The notes under the pieces were generated by a model. The model was not told where the DNA came from and made no database searches. It saw only the letters and a program-made list of their open reading frames with translations. Positions 8,269-16,457 of a stretch of 64,000 nucleotides of DNA are shown here, in pieces. The position numbers and the translations under genes are program-made. The stretch's first letter is position 1. Each line of letters opens with the position of its first letter. The DNA comes from Oceanospirillum sp048264105 (lineage in GTDB: Bacteria; Pseudomonadota; Gammaproteobacteria; Pseudomonadales; Halomonadaceae): the NCBI GenBank assembly GCA_048264105.1, contig JBLXDJ010000003.1, forward strand, positions 434,001-498,000. Reading direction: 5' to 3'.

Positions 8269-9249
8269 TTACAGCAGATAACTATCCACCATACCCACCA
8301 GCTTGCCGATCTCAGGTTTGGTCATGGTGTCGTTGGCACCGAGGCTGAGGGCTTTATGGCGGTTCTCTTCGCTCATAATGGAGGAGAACATCAGAATCGG
8401 TGTGGTGCGGTAAGCCTTACCTTCCCGCAGGCGCTTAACCAGATGCAGGCCATCCATACGCGGCATCTCTACATCGGAAATCACCATGCTGACCAGATCG
8501 CTTACCGGCAGATTTTCCTCTTCTGCCACCAGCTCAAACTCCTGCAGCATCTCATAAGCATCAGCACCATCTTTGGCGGCGATGACGTTATAACCGGAGG
8601 TACGCAGGGTGGTTTCGATCAGTTTGCGGATAAAAGCGGAATCATCCACCACCAGCAGGGTATTCGCCTGACGCTTGGCAGTCATACGGTCATCGATGAT
8701 CACTTTGCGATCTTCTTTAACATCGTATTTTTCCATGCTCAGTTCCGGGTTGATATCCGAGATGATCTTCTCGAAATCCAGAATCATGATCAGGCGGTCA
8801 TCACGACGCACAACCGCAACAACGCAATCCTGCTCGCCGCTTTCAAGGAACTGGCTCGGAGATTCCACTTCTTCCCATGAGATACGATGGATACGGCTGA
8901 CGCTGTCCACCAGAAAACCGTTCGCCATGCGGTTAAAGTCGGTGACGATAACGTTTTTCGTTTCAAAAGCGCTTGGGGTTTTCACACCCAGCCAGCCACC
9001 CAGATCAACCAGCGGGATCAGGTTGTCGCGCAGGGAAAATACGCCAACAAGATGGGGCTGAGGATTGGGATAATCGGTGGTTTCAGGAACCCGGATCACT
9101 TCACGGACTTTAGCCACGTTAATACCGTAGTGGCTGATTTTTTCTGTACCGTCGGGGCGTTGCTTACGTAGCTGAAATTCGATGATTTCCAGCTCGTTGG
9201 TGCCACTTTCTAACAGGATCGCTTGTTTTTCCGGGCTAACAGCGTTCAT
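8269..9249 (-). CDS. cheV: Chemotaxis coupling protein CheV
   Basis: 326 residues: a CheW domain (about 15-165, with YGINVAKVREVIRVPE and VGVFSLRDNLIPLVDL) fused to a response-regulator receiver domain (about 195-326, with LLVVDDSAFIRK, phosphoacceptor in VISDVEMPRMDG, and a terminal lysine in MTKPE). The length matches CheV. It couples chemoreceptors to CheA, and phosphorylation of its receiver is thought to tune adaptation. It is a single-gene unit, away from other chemotaxis genes, flanked by terminators at both ends. A 7-bp-arm palindrome lies 47 bases before its start codon. Confidence 0.95.
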   Translation of the reverse strand: MNAVSPEKQAILLESGTNELEIIEFQLRKQRPDGTEKISHYGINVAKVREVIRVPETTDYPNPQPHLVGVFSLRDNLIPLVDLGGWLGVKTPSAFETKNVIVTDFNRMANGFLVDSVSRIHRISWEEVESPSQFLESGEQDCVVAVVRRDDRLIMILDFEKIISDINPELSMEKYDVKEDRKVIIDDRMTAKRQANTLLVVDDSAFIRKLIETTLRTSGYNVIAAKDGADAYEMLQEFELVAEEENLPVSDLVSMVISDVEMPRMDGLHLVKRLREGKAYRTTPILMFSSIMSEENRHKALSLGANDTMTKPEIGKLVGMVDSYLL

Positions 9250-9295
9250 AAGCTCCCTCTCTGAAGTTCCCTTTATAGGCTAAATCGTCTCTATC

Positions 9296-9315
9296 ATCCG
9301 GACACATCTCCGGAT
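9296..9315. promoter_or_regulatory. Palindrome upstream of cheV
   Basis: ATCCGGA, six bases, TCCGGAT: perfect 7-bp arms in the cheV upstream region. It could be an operator or a leader hairpin. No regulator is assigned. Confidence 0.45.
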
Positions 9316-9420
9316 AGTAAGACTGCTGCTCTATCGCCAAACTGAGGCGTTTATAGTTTATCGCGACACTTTAACAGAGCAACAAAAAATAACATATTAA
9401 ATTTAGGGTTAATAAACAGT

Positions 9421-9466
9421 AAAAAGCCCCTTAACCCGCGCCATTACTGCACGGATTAAGAGGCCT
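9421..9466 (-). terminator. Terminator of the pyrRBC' operon
   Basis: On the minus strand, GGCCTCTTAATCCG pairs with CGGGTTAAGGGGC, followed by a T-run. It lies about 35 bases past the pyrC' stop. Confidence 0.82.
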
Positions 9467-9499
9467 TCAGGTGTTATCAGTCAGATTTAAGGCGCTGAA

Positions 9500-10774
9500 T
9501 TAACGCTCAAAAACCACCTGACCATCCACCAGTGTTACCTGTACCTGTCCTTTCAGCGTTTCACCGGTTAGTGGTGAGTTTTCGCCGGCGGTAAACAGGT
9601 TGGCATCGCTTACCTGCCATTCGCTTTCGGTATCGAAGATCGACAGATCCGCAGGTTGCCCTTCCGCCAGCTGACCGGCAGCCAGTCCCATCGCATGAGC
9701 AGGGCCGGAGGTCAGTCGCTCCACCAGCTGTGGCAAAGTGAGAACACCGCTATCAACCAGTTCAAGCCCCTGACTCAGCAGGGTTTCCAGTGTCGCCATA
9801 CCCGGTTCAGAAGCCGCAAACGGAGCCATCTTCGCAGCTTCCTCGTGTGGCAGGTGTGCCGAGCTGATCACGCTTAGAACGCCATCACGCACGCCCTGAC
9901 GCAGCGCATCCCGATCCGCTTCACTGCGCAGCGGTGGCTGAACAAAGAACTGGCTGTTGTAGCCGTCGATTGCCGCTTCGGTATAGGTCAGATGAGCCAT
10001 GGTGGTATCTGCCGTAACCGGCAACCCTTTGGCCTGCGCTTCCGCGATCATCGCCACCGCCTGCGCGGTAGACAGAGCGCTGAAGTGAATCCGTACACCG
10101 GTCACTTCCACCAGATGCAGGACACGGGACAGACCAATCGCTTCAGCAGCGGCCGGAATACCTGCCAGACCAAGACGGCTGGCCAGCGCGCCTTCATGGG
10201 CAACACCTTCGCCACGCAGCCAGGAATCTTCCGGATAGAAGACTACCCGCAGATCAAAGGTGGAGGCGTATTCAAAGCAACGACGCAAGATCAGCGTGTT
10301 GTCGATCGCCTGTCGCATATTGGTCACAGCAACACAACCGGAATGCTGCAGACCCGCCATATTACTCAGGTGTGTCCCTTCCAGATTTTTGGTCATAGCA
10401 CCAATCGGGCGGACTTTTGCCTGACCGATCAATTCCACTTTATCCATAATCTGCTGCATAACCGCAGAGCTGTCGATGCAGGGAGAGGTATCCGGACGAC
10501 AGCAGATGGTGGTATAGCCACCCGCCAGTGCCGCTTTGGTTTCGCTACGCAGATTACCTTTATAACTTGGGCCCGGCTCACGCAGATGCGCGCCAATATC
10601 GATAAAGCCCGGTGCCACAATCTGACCTTCAGCGTGCAGCGTGCGCTCTGGGGTAAAGCCTGCAGGAGCCTGACCCAGCGCCAGAATACGGCCGCCATCG
10701 ATATGAATATCAGTCACCTGATCCAGCTGCTGAGACGGGTCAATCAGACGACCACCACGGATGGTTAATTTCAT
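9500..10774 (-). CDS. pyrX: Dihydroorotase-like protein PyrC' (predicted non-catalytic)
   Basis: 424 residues, amidohydrolase/dihydroorotase fold. The start overlaps the pyrB stop (ATGA). Active dihydroorotases carry D-x-H-x-H-x-R. Here the segment is D59-I-G61-A-H63-L-R65, so the first metal-binding histidine is glycine. The later aspartate of the usual DHAPH motif is also replaced (SSAHLPH). This matches the Pseudomonas pyrBC' arrangement, in which PyrC' is inactive but needed as a structural partner for aspartate transcarbamoylase assembly. A separate active dihydroorotase should therefore be encoded elsewhere. Loss of catalysis is inferred from the missing ligands. Confidence 0.9.
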   Translation of the reverse strand: MKLTIRGGRLIDPSQQLDQVTDIHIDGGRILALGQAPAGFTPERTLHAEGQIVAPGFIDIGAHLREPGPSYKGNLRSETKAALAGGYTTICCRPDTSPCIDSSAVMQQIMDKVELIGQAKVRPIGAMTKNLEGTHLSNMAGLQHSGCVAVTNMRQAIDNTLILRRCFEYASTFDLRVVFYPEDSWLRGEGVAHEGALASRLGLAGIPAAAEAIGLSRVLHLVEVTGVRIHFSALSTAQAVAMIAEAQAKGLPVTADTTMAHLTYTEAAIDGYNSQFFVQPPLRSEADRDALRQGVRDGVLSVISSAHLPHEEAAKMAPFAASEPGMATLETLLSQGLELVDSGVLTLPQLVERLTSGPAHAMGLAAGQLAEGQPADLSIFDTESEWQVSDANLFTAGENSPLTGETLKGQVQVTLVDGQVVFER

Positions 10775-11829
10775 GCAGAGGCCTCCCCGTTTGCTGCATT
10801 TTGGTTTTCAGAGTTTGTTTCTGCGGCTTTCGCTTTCTGCTGAGTCTGACCGCTGACCGCCATGGACATCACCGCCATACGGATCGGAATACCGTAACTC
10901 ACCTGATTCAGAATCAGGGACTGCGGGCCATCAGCCACGGCAGATTCGATCTCCACGCCCCGGTTAATCGGCCCCGGGTGCATCACAACCGCATCCGGTT
11001 TGGCGTAGCTCAGTTTCTCCGTCGTCAGACCGTACAGGCGATAAAACTCGCTTTCACTCGGCAGCAGGGCGCCGTCCATACGCTCTTTCTGCAGACGCAG
11101 CATGATCACCACATCCACATCTTTCAGGCCATCTTCCATACGGGTGTACAGGGTTGCGCCCATCTCCGCCAGAGATTGCGGCAGCAGGGTTTTCGGGCCG
11201 ATCAGACGAACCTCTTCCGCACCCAGAATATTCAGTGCCTGAATCTGCGAACGCGCCACGCGGGAGTGCAGAATGTCACCGACAATCGCCACCTTCAGAT
11301 TGGCAAAATCACCCTTATGTTTGCGGATGGTGTACATATCCAGCATCGCCTGAGTCGGGTGCGCGTGGCGACCGTCACCGGCGTTAATAATGGCAACATT
11401 GGGGGAGATCTGGCTGGCGATAAAGTGCTGGGCACCACTGTCAGCATGGCGGATAACGAACATATCGCTGCCCATCGCTTCCAGATTCTGCAGCGTATCC
11501 ATCAGGGTTTCCCCTTTGGATGTGGCCGAGGTGCTGATATCCAGATTCAGTACATCCGCAGAAAGCCGCTTGGCCGCCAGCTCAAAGGTGGAGCGGGTAC
11601 GGGTACTGTTTTCAAAGAAAAGGTTTACTACGGTTTTACCCCGTAGCAGGGGCACTTTTTTAACCGACTGCTCGCCCATATTGACGAAGGAATCAGCGGT
11701 ATCGAGGATCTCTTCCAGAATCTCTTTGTTTAAGCCACCAAGGGTCAAAAAGTGGCGCAGCTTACCATCCTCGGTCAGCTGGACAGATCGGGGATCTGTT
11801 GTTTTCAGGGGGGCGGTTGTCGGCTTCAT
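10771..11829 (-). CDS. pyrB: Aspartate carbamoyltransferase catalytic subunit
   Basis: 352 residues. It catalyses carbamoyl phosphate + aspartate to carbamoylaspartate, the committed step of pyrimidine synthesis. The carbamoyl-phosphate site STRTRSTFE lies near residues 75-83; further landmarks are GDGRHAHPTQAMLDM and VMHPGPINRGVEIES. The sequence and the pyrR-pyrB-pyrC' order are of the Pseudomonas class A enzyme, which forms a dodecamer with PyrC'. The N-terminal extension of about 25 residues resembles the nucleotide-binding extension of that class. The C-terminal 25 residues are polar and low complexity. Four 14-bp direct repeats sit directly upstream. Confidence 0.96.
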   Translation of the reverse strand: MKPTTAPLKTTDPRSVQLTEDGKLRHFLTLGGLNKEILEEILDTADSFVNMGEQSVKKVPLLRGKTVVNLFFENSTRTRSTFELAAKRLSADVLNLDISTSATSKGETLMDTLQNLEAMGSDMFVIRHADSGAQHFIASQISPNVAIINAGDGRHAHPTQAMLDMYTIRKHKGDFANLKVAIVGDILHSRVARSQIQALNILGAEEVRLIGPKTLLPQSLAEMGATLYTRMEDGLKDVDVVIMLRLQKERMDGALLPSESEFYRLYGLTTEKLSYAKPDAVVMHPGPINRGVEIESAVADGPQSLILNQVSYGIPIRMAVMSMAVSGQTQQKAKAAETNSENQNAANGEASA

Positions 11830-11846
11830 CGGTAGTTCTCACCAGT

Positions 11847-11920
11847 CAAAACAGCACGTAAACATTCAAAAGGGCACGTCAATTCCAAAAGGACAGGTCT
11901 GATGCTCAAAAGGTACAGAC
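11847..11920. repeat. Four direct repeats in the pyrB upstream region
   Basis: Imperfect 14-base units on the plus strand begin with CAAAA: CAAAACAGCACGTA (11847), CAAAAGGGCACGTC (11867), CAAAAGGACAGGTC (11886) and CAAAAGGTACAGAC (11907). Start-to-start spacing is 20, 19 and 21 bases, close to two helical turns. The array fills most of the pyrR-pyrB gap after the pyrR terminator. The last two units also form an AGGTCTG/CAGACCT inverted repeat. It could be a DNA operator array or an RNA leader element. Confidence 0.7.
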
Positions 11921-11955
11921 CTGATGCGTCGCGATTTTATAAACAGCAGACGTAG

Positions 11956-11984
11956 AAAAACGGCAGTGAAATCACTGCCGTTTT
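11956..11984 (-). terminator. Terminator between pyrR and pyrB
   Basis: AACGGCAGTGA and TCACTGCCGTT form a stem followed on the minus strand by TTTTTC. It starts ten bases past the pyrR stop, so pyrB expression must come by read-through or from its own promoter (a TATAAA on the minus strand at 11936-11941). Confidence 0.88.
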
Positions 11985-11993
11985 AAATAAGGG

Positions 11994-12539
11994 TTAAGCC
12001 GAGGCCGGCTCTAATAACGCTAAGGCCAGAGGCTCTGCGCTCAGTTTAATACGCACGCCTTCCGGCAACTGCAGACGCATACCGGTAATGTCGGGCTGCA
12101 TGGGCAGCTCGCGTCCCGGCAGATCCAGCAGAGTAACCAGAGTCACCGAATCCGGACGGCCATAGTCAAACAGCTCATTCAGGGCAGCACGGATAGTACG
12201 GCCACTCATAATCACATCATCCACCAGCACGATATGACGGGATTCCGTCGCAAACGGCAGGTTGGAAGGTTTAACACTGGGGTTCAGGCCGACGCGGGTG
12301 TAATCGTCACGGTAAAACGAAATATCCAACGTCCCCATCGCTTCACTCAGACCCAGACGCTGGTGCAGCTGTTCTGCAATCCAGACGCCGCCAGAGTGAA
12401 TACCCACAAGGGCGATATTGTTCAGCCCAGTCTTCTCAAAACGCTGACGCAGGGCATCAGCCATCTGATCCAGCAGAGGCGCTACCTCCGGCAGATCCTC
12501 ATTGGAACGTATCACTAAACCTTGAGTCGCATTGGTCAT
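11994..12539 (-). CDS. pyrR: PyrR: pyrimidine regulator / uracil phosphoribosyltransferase
   Basis: 181 residues, type I phosphoribosyltransferase fold. The PRPP-binding motif HIVLVDDVIMSGRTIRAAL lies near residues 102-120. SFYRDDYTRVG and a hydrophobic C-terminal tail are as in PyrR. PyrR either regulates pyr genes by binding nucleic acid in response to UMP or acts as uracil phosphoribosyltransferase. In Bacillus it binds leader RNA; in Pseudomonas-type operons its regulatory mode is less clear. The adjacent terminator and the repeat array before pyrB are possible targets, which is inference. Confidence 0.94.
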   Translation of the reverse strand: MTNATQGLVIRSNEDLPEVAPLLDQMADALRQRFEKTGLNNIALVGIHSGGVWIAEQLHQRLGLSEAMGTLDISFYRDDYTRVGLNPSVKPSNLPFATESRHIVLVDDVIMSGRTIRAALNELFDYGRPDSVTLVTLLDLPGRELPMQPDITGMRLQLPEGVRIKLSAEPLALALLEPASA

Positions 12540-12621
12540 GGGTAGTCCTGATCCTTGATAAGTCTTGCGCCTTTAGAAAGCGGTGGCGTGTCTTGGGCGC
12601 AATGTAACATATTGAGATTGT

Positions 12622-13074
12622 TTATCCCTGAGGGGAATCAAACCAGGCTTCTAAAATCAGCTGGGCGGCGATGCCATCCACCGGATTCTCTTTATAGCTG
12701 CCTTTATGCCCCAGATCTTTGGCGATGCTTTTCGCCTGTTTGGTGGTACCTCGTTCATCGACACCAAACCAAGGCTTACCGTACTGACCGTAAAGACGAT
12801 TGCCGAACTTGCGTGCCCGGCGACTCATTTCACTTTCGGTGCCATCCATATTGATCGGCAGGCCAACAATAAAGGCATCCGGCTGCCACTCATCGATCAG
12901 TTTTTTCAGCACTTCTTTATTGGGGATACCATCTCTGGCCGGAACCGGTGCCAGTGCGGTTGCCGTACCCAGCATCTCCTGACCGACAGCGACACCGATA
13001 CGGGTAGTGCCGAAATCAAAGGCCAGAAAAGTGCGCTGGCCGATGTTATCTTTCTTTTTATCTGTAGCGCTCAT
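12622..13074 (-). CDS. ruvX: RuvX/YqgF Holliday-junction-resolvase-like protein
   Basis: 150 residues with an RNase H-like fold: FLAFDFGTTRIGVAVG at the N-terminus, FIVGLPINMDGTES centrally, and VDERGTTKQAK and VDGIAAQLILEAW at the end. The acidic residues in DFG, the glutamate in VDER and the aspartate in VDG fit the YqgF catalytic set. The family acts in 16S rRNA 5'-end processing and possibly recombination. It starts one base from the yqgE stop and lies in the conserved yqgE-ruvX-pyrR order. Confidence 0.95.
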   Translation of the reverse strand: MSATDKKKDNIGQRTFLAFDFGTTRIGVAVGQEMLGTATALAPVPARDGIPNKEVLKKLIDEWQPDAFIVGLPINMDGTESEMSRRARKFGNRLYGQYGKPWFGVDERGTTKQAKSIAKDLGHKGSYKENPVDGIAAQLILEAWFDSPQG

Positions 13075-13075
13075 A

Positions 13076-13663
13076 TCAGGCGTGGCCTGCCTGTGAACTC
13101 ATCAGATTGATATCGATTCCCAAAAGACCTGCAGCAGCCTGCAGCTTTTGTTCTGCAGGCGCATCAAACAGTACCGGAAGAGTCGCCGCACAGGTCAGCC
13201 AGGTGTTGTCCTGCAGCTCTTTCTCAAGCTGTCCGCCTTCCCAGCCGGCACAACCCAGGGCGATCAGAAACTGCTCCGGCCCACGGCGATTGGCAATGGA
13301 GTCCAGAATATCCACGGAGGTGGTCAGCGCCAGCTCATCTGTGACCTGCATACTGGATTCCCAGTCATCGGCTGAACCTGTGTGAATAATAAAGCCACGC
13401 TCATGATGCACCGGGCCACCTTCCATAATGGCCGGCACGATCTCTTCCGATTCCGCCAGACCGCTATTCGGGTTAGGCAGCTCCAGCTGAGCAAACAGCT
13501 CAGCAACCGGCAGCTGAGACAGCTGCTTATTGATCACAATACCCAGAGCACCATCTTTGTTGTGTTCGCAGATATAGGTTACGGTGCCGGCAAAATTGGA
13601 GTCTTCCAGATGAGGCATCGCAATCAGGAAGTGGTTACGCAAACTTTGAAACTGACTCATCAC
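13076..13663 (-). CDS. yqgE: YqgE/AlgH family protein
   Basis: 195 residues (or 194 from the second ATG at 13660). Family landmarks are NHFLIAMPHLEDSNFAGTV at the start, GALGIVINKQ, the GGPVHHERGFIIHT segment and a central LIALGCAGWEGGQLEKEL. In Pseudomonas the homologue is called AlgH and was linked to alginate regulation; its biochemical role is not settled. It is tightly linked to ruvX downstream and follows the tonB-like gene after a 28-base gap, the same order as in Pseudomonas. Confidence 0.95.
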   Translation of the reverse strand: MMSQFQSLRNHFLIAMPHLEDSNFAGTVTYICEHNKDGALGIVINKQLSQLPVAELFAQLELPNPNSGLAESEEIVPAIMEGGPVHHERGFIIHTGSADDWESSMQVTDELALTTSVDILDSIANRRGPEQFLIALGCAGWEGGQLEKELQDNTWLTCAATLPVLFDAPAEQKLQAAAGLLGIDINLMSSQAGHA

Positions 13664-13691
13664 TTAACCTTTGTCTCTTGCCAGGCGGGGT

Positions 13692-14654
13692 TCAGCCCGC
13701 CTCGCCAAATAAGTTGCCATTCCCGAACTGCCAGGTACGGATAATCTCGAGAATGTCGGTCCGCTCGCGTATGGAGCGGGGGAAGGGGGCAAAAGGTGCG
13801 GCTAATCGCACAATCTCCAGTGCCGCCTCATCCAAAGCCGGATGGCCGGAAGATTTTAAAATCTGTGCCTCTTTGACACTACCATCCGGATTGAGTGCAA
13901 CCAGCAACCGTAAGCGACCCGTCAGGTTTTCTCTGCGGATACGCTCAGGATAGTTCAGGTTGCCGACCCGTTCGATCTTCTCCTGCCACTGCCGCAGATA
14001 AAAGGCATCATCCGATGCTTTTGCAGTCAGCGTTGAAATGGTTCGCACCCGGGGGCGCTTGGCATATTGTTCTGCCAGAGCTTCCTGCTCTGCCTCCAGA
14101 CGGGCAATCTCAAGACTGCGCGCCAGAAGCGCCTGAGCATCGCTCAGATTAGTGATCAGAGGCGGCGCTTCTTCCGGTACTTTTTCCGGTACTTTTTCCG
14201 GTACTTCTTCCGGTACTTCTTCAGTTTCCGGTTCAGGCTCTACTTTGGGAGCCTTTGCCGTCGTCACAGGTTCAGGCTGAGCCTTAGGTTCCGGTTCAGG
14301 CACAGATTCCGGCTTCGGCGGAGGCGGAGATGCCGCCGCCGTTAGTGGCTCCTGCTCCCGCTCGCTCAGGCCACTGGCCTGCTGATCCTGTTCCGCAATA
14401 TGTTTTACCGGCTCTTCCACCGGTTTGGATGGCACCTTGCTCAGAGTAACATGCAGCACACTGGACAGACGCTCTTTCGGCTCCGGCGGATGAACGCCCA
14501 GCCCCGCCCAAACCAGAAAGTGGATCGCAGACGCCAGCAACAGTGTAAAGGCGATCCGATCCACCGCCCGCACCTGACTATCCGGGTGTGTAATGGGCGG
14601 TAATGCACCTGTGGTCATCGGTGCTTTGGCTGAACTGATAGCATCCCTGTTCAC
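13692..14654 (-). CDS. tonB: TonB-like energy transducer
   Basis: 320 residues. A cytoplasmic N-terminus of about 32 residues is followed by one transmembrane segment (IAFTLLLASAIHFLVWAGLGV). Next comes a long proline/glutamate-rich spacer including 4-residue VPEE/VPEK repeats. A C-terminal TonB domain (about 225-315) contains YPERIRRENLTGRLRLLVAL and HPALDEAALEIVRLAAPF. It would connect the proton motive force, through ExbBD, to outer-membrane receptors. No exbB or exbD is adjacent. Position between gshB and yqgE matches Pseudomonas. It may be a TonB variant not dedicated to iron uptake. Confidence 0.92.
   Translation of the reverse strand: MNRDAISSAKAPMTTGALPPITHPDSQVRAVDRIAFTLLLASAIHFLVWAGLGVHPPEPKERLSSVLHVTLSKVPSKPVEEPVKHIAEQDQQASGLSEREQEPLTAAASPPPPKPESVPEPEPKAQPEPVTTAKAPKVEPEPETEEVPEEVPEKVPEKVPEEAPPLITNLSDAQALLARSLEIARLEAEQEALAEQYAKRPRVRTISTLTAKASDDAFYLRQWQEKIERVGNLNYPERIRRENLTGRLRLLVALNPDGSVKEAQILKSSGHPALDEAALEIVRLAAPFAPFPRSIRERTDILEIIRTWQFGNGNLFGEAG
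14172..14219 (-). repeat. 12-bp tandem repeat inside tonB
   Basis: Four head-to-tail copies of TTCCGGTACTTY (plus-strand reading; Y is T or C) begin at 14172, 14184, 14196 and 14208. Each encodes one VPEE or VPEK unit of the proline-rich spacer. Copy number may vary between strains by slippage without breaking the frame. Confidence 0.88.
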
Positions 14655-14672
14655 CGGTTTCGACCTGAGCCT

Positions 14673-15632
14673 TTAAGCGGAACGCTCGGCCAGTTTAGCG
14701 GCGATGACGTCCATCAGGTCTCCGGCGATATCCAGTCCAAACTGATCGTTCAGCTCACGCACGCAGGTCGGGCTGGTGACGTTCAGTTCGGTCATGTAGC
14801 CACCGATCACATCCAGACCGACAAACAGCAGGCCTTTCTCTTTTACAACCGGAGCCACCTGTTCGCAGAGCCAGTAATCACGATCGGTCAGCGGACGACC
14901 AACACCGGCACCGCCAGCAGCCAGATTACCACGTACTTCGCCCTGAGCCGGAATACGCGCCAGGCCATAAGGCACAGGCTTGCCATCCACCATCAGGATG
15001 CGGGTATCGCCTTCAACGATTTCCGGCAGATATTTCTGCGCCATAATCTGGCGACTGCCCATCTCGGTCAGAGTTTCCAGAATCGCACCGATGTTGAGGC
15101 CATCTTCTTTCACCCGGAAAATACCGGTGCCGCCCATGCCGTCCAGCGGTTTGAAGATCACATCACCGTGTTCTTTATGGAAGCCACGCAGAATATCTTC
15201 CCGACGGCTGACCACCGTTGGCGGGCAGCATTCAGGGAACTGCTGGGCGAACAGTTTCTCGTTGCAGTCACGCAGGCTCTGAGGTTTATTCACCACCAGT
15301 ACGCCTTCACGTTCTGCCTGTTCCAGCAGGAAGGTCGCATTCAGAAATTCGGTATCAAACGGCGGATCCTTACGCATCAGCACCGTATCCAGCTCCGTCA
15401 TGCTGGTATTAACCGGCTCACCCAGTTCAAACCAGTGCTCCGGATCACGGAAGACTTTCAGAGGCTGCATCACAGCCATCGCTTTGCCCTGCTGCAGATA
15501 GAGATCCTGTTGCTGCATATAGTACAGCTCCCAGCCTCTGTCCTGAGCCGCCCAAAGCATCGCCAGTGTGGTGTCTTTTTTGTAGGTGATCGCCTCGATC
15601 GGGTCCATCACCACACCTAGTTTGATCGTCAT
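14673..15632 (-). CDS. gshB: Glutathione synthetase
   Basis: 319 residues, ATP-grasp fold. It joins gamma-glutamylcysteine and glycine with ATP. It begins TIKLGVVMDPIEAITYKKD, typical of bacterial GshB. Further landmarks are VMRKDPPFD, VFKPLDGMGGTGIF (ATP-grasp loop) and RGNLAAGGAGVGRPLTDRD. The length equals the family norm. It lies immediately upstream of tonB in the same direction with an 18-base gap, as in Pseudomonas. No second glutathione gene (gshA) is present here. Confidence 0.97.
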   Translation of the reverse strand: MTIKLGVVMDPIEAITYKKDTTLAMLWAAQDRGWELYYMQQQDLYLQQGKAMAVMQPLKVFRDPEHWFELGEPVNTSMTELDTVLMRKDPPFDTEFLNATFLLEQAEREGVLVVNKPQSLRDCNEKLFAQQFPECCPPTVVSRREDILRGFHKEHGDVIFKPLDGMGGTGIFRVKEDGLNIGAILETLTEMGSRQIMAQKYLPEIVEGDTRILMVDGKPVPYGLARIPAQGEVRGNLAAGGAGVGRPLTDRDYWLCEQVAPVVKEKGLLFVGLDVIGGYMTELNVTSPTCVRELNDQFGLDIAGDLMDVIAAKLAERSA

Positions 15633-15702
15633 ATCCGCTTTCTCCCGACCAATGCCCGTTCGTGATCAACAGGCATCATAAAAAGATTGGTTGCTGTGGG
15701 TA

Positions 15703-15734
15703 CCTTCAGCTTAAAGTGCCTTCGGCTTAAAAAT
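15703..15734. repeat. Short tandem duplication at the rsmE stop codon
   Basis: CCTTCAGCTTAAAGTG (15703-15718) is followed directly by CCTTCGGCTTAAAAAT (15719-15734). Twelve of the first 13 bases match. The second copy contains the complement of the rsmE stop codon. Confidence 0.6.
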
Positions 15735-16452
15735 CGCCCCACAGATACTGCAGTACACTTAATGCGGCTACAGGTGCTGTTTCTGTGCGTAAAACCCGTG
15801 GCCCAAGAGCCAGCGGGTGAAACCCCTCAGACTCCGCCAGTGCAATTTCCGGCGCAGACAAACCACCTTCCGGGCCGATCAGCAGCGCGACCTGCTCCGG
15901 TTTGTCATAACCACTGAGCTGCCGCTCGGTTCTGTGATGCAACACCAGCTTAAGATCCGCCTCAACAGAGGCCAGCCAGTCCTGCAGGGCCACCGGCGGG
16001 TGAACCACAGGCACACGGTTACGCTGACACTGTTCACAGGCGCTGATCGCCACCTGCTGCCAATGCTGCTGCTTCTTAGCAGCGCGGTCGCCTTTCAGGC
16101 GCACATCACCGTGTTCGGTATAGATGGGGGTAATTTCGGTAATTCCCAACTCGGTCGCCTTCTGAATCGCATATTCCATGCGATCACCCTTGGAGATGGA
16201 TTGAGCCAGAGACACCTTAAGGGGTGACTCTTTTTCATCCGGGTGAAAGGTATCAACCGATACGGTCACCGAACGCTTGCTGGATTCTTCGATGGTGGCA
16301 GAAAAACAGCCGCCCTCTCCGTTAAAGAGAGTCAGCGGCTGTCCGGCCTTCATACGCAAGACCAGCCCGACATGGCGGGCAGCGGCTTCATCAAGAGGAA
16401 CCGACTGCCCCTCAGTGAGGGGCTGGGGACTGTAGATACGTGGTGTGGCCAT
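15727..16452 (-). CDS. rsmE: 16S rRNA m3U1498 methyltransferase
   Basis: 241 residues, SPOUT-class methyltransferase with an N-terminal PUA-like domain (begins ATPRIYSPQPLTEG) and the C-terminal knot motifs LLIGPEGGLSAPEIALAES and LGPRVLRTETAPVAAL. It methylates U1498 of 16S rRNA at N3. The order rsmE-gshB is common in gammaproteobacteria. It begins five bases after the secB stop, so it may be co-transcribed with secB. A small tandem duplication overlaps its 3' end without altering the frame. Confidence 0.96.
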   Translation of the reverse strand: MATPRIYSPQPLTEGQSVPLDEAAARHVGLVLRMKAGQPLTLFNGEGGCFSATIEESSKRSVTVSVDTFHPDEKESPLKVSLAQSISKGDRMEYAIQKATELGITEITPIYTEHGDVRLKGDRAAKKQQHWQQVAISACEQCQRNRVPVVHPPVALQDWLASVEADLKLVLHHRTERQLSGYDKPEQVALLIGPEGGLSAPEIALAESEGFHPLALGPRVLRTETAPVAALSVLQYLWGDF

Positions 16453-16457
16453 TCAGA

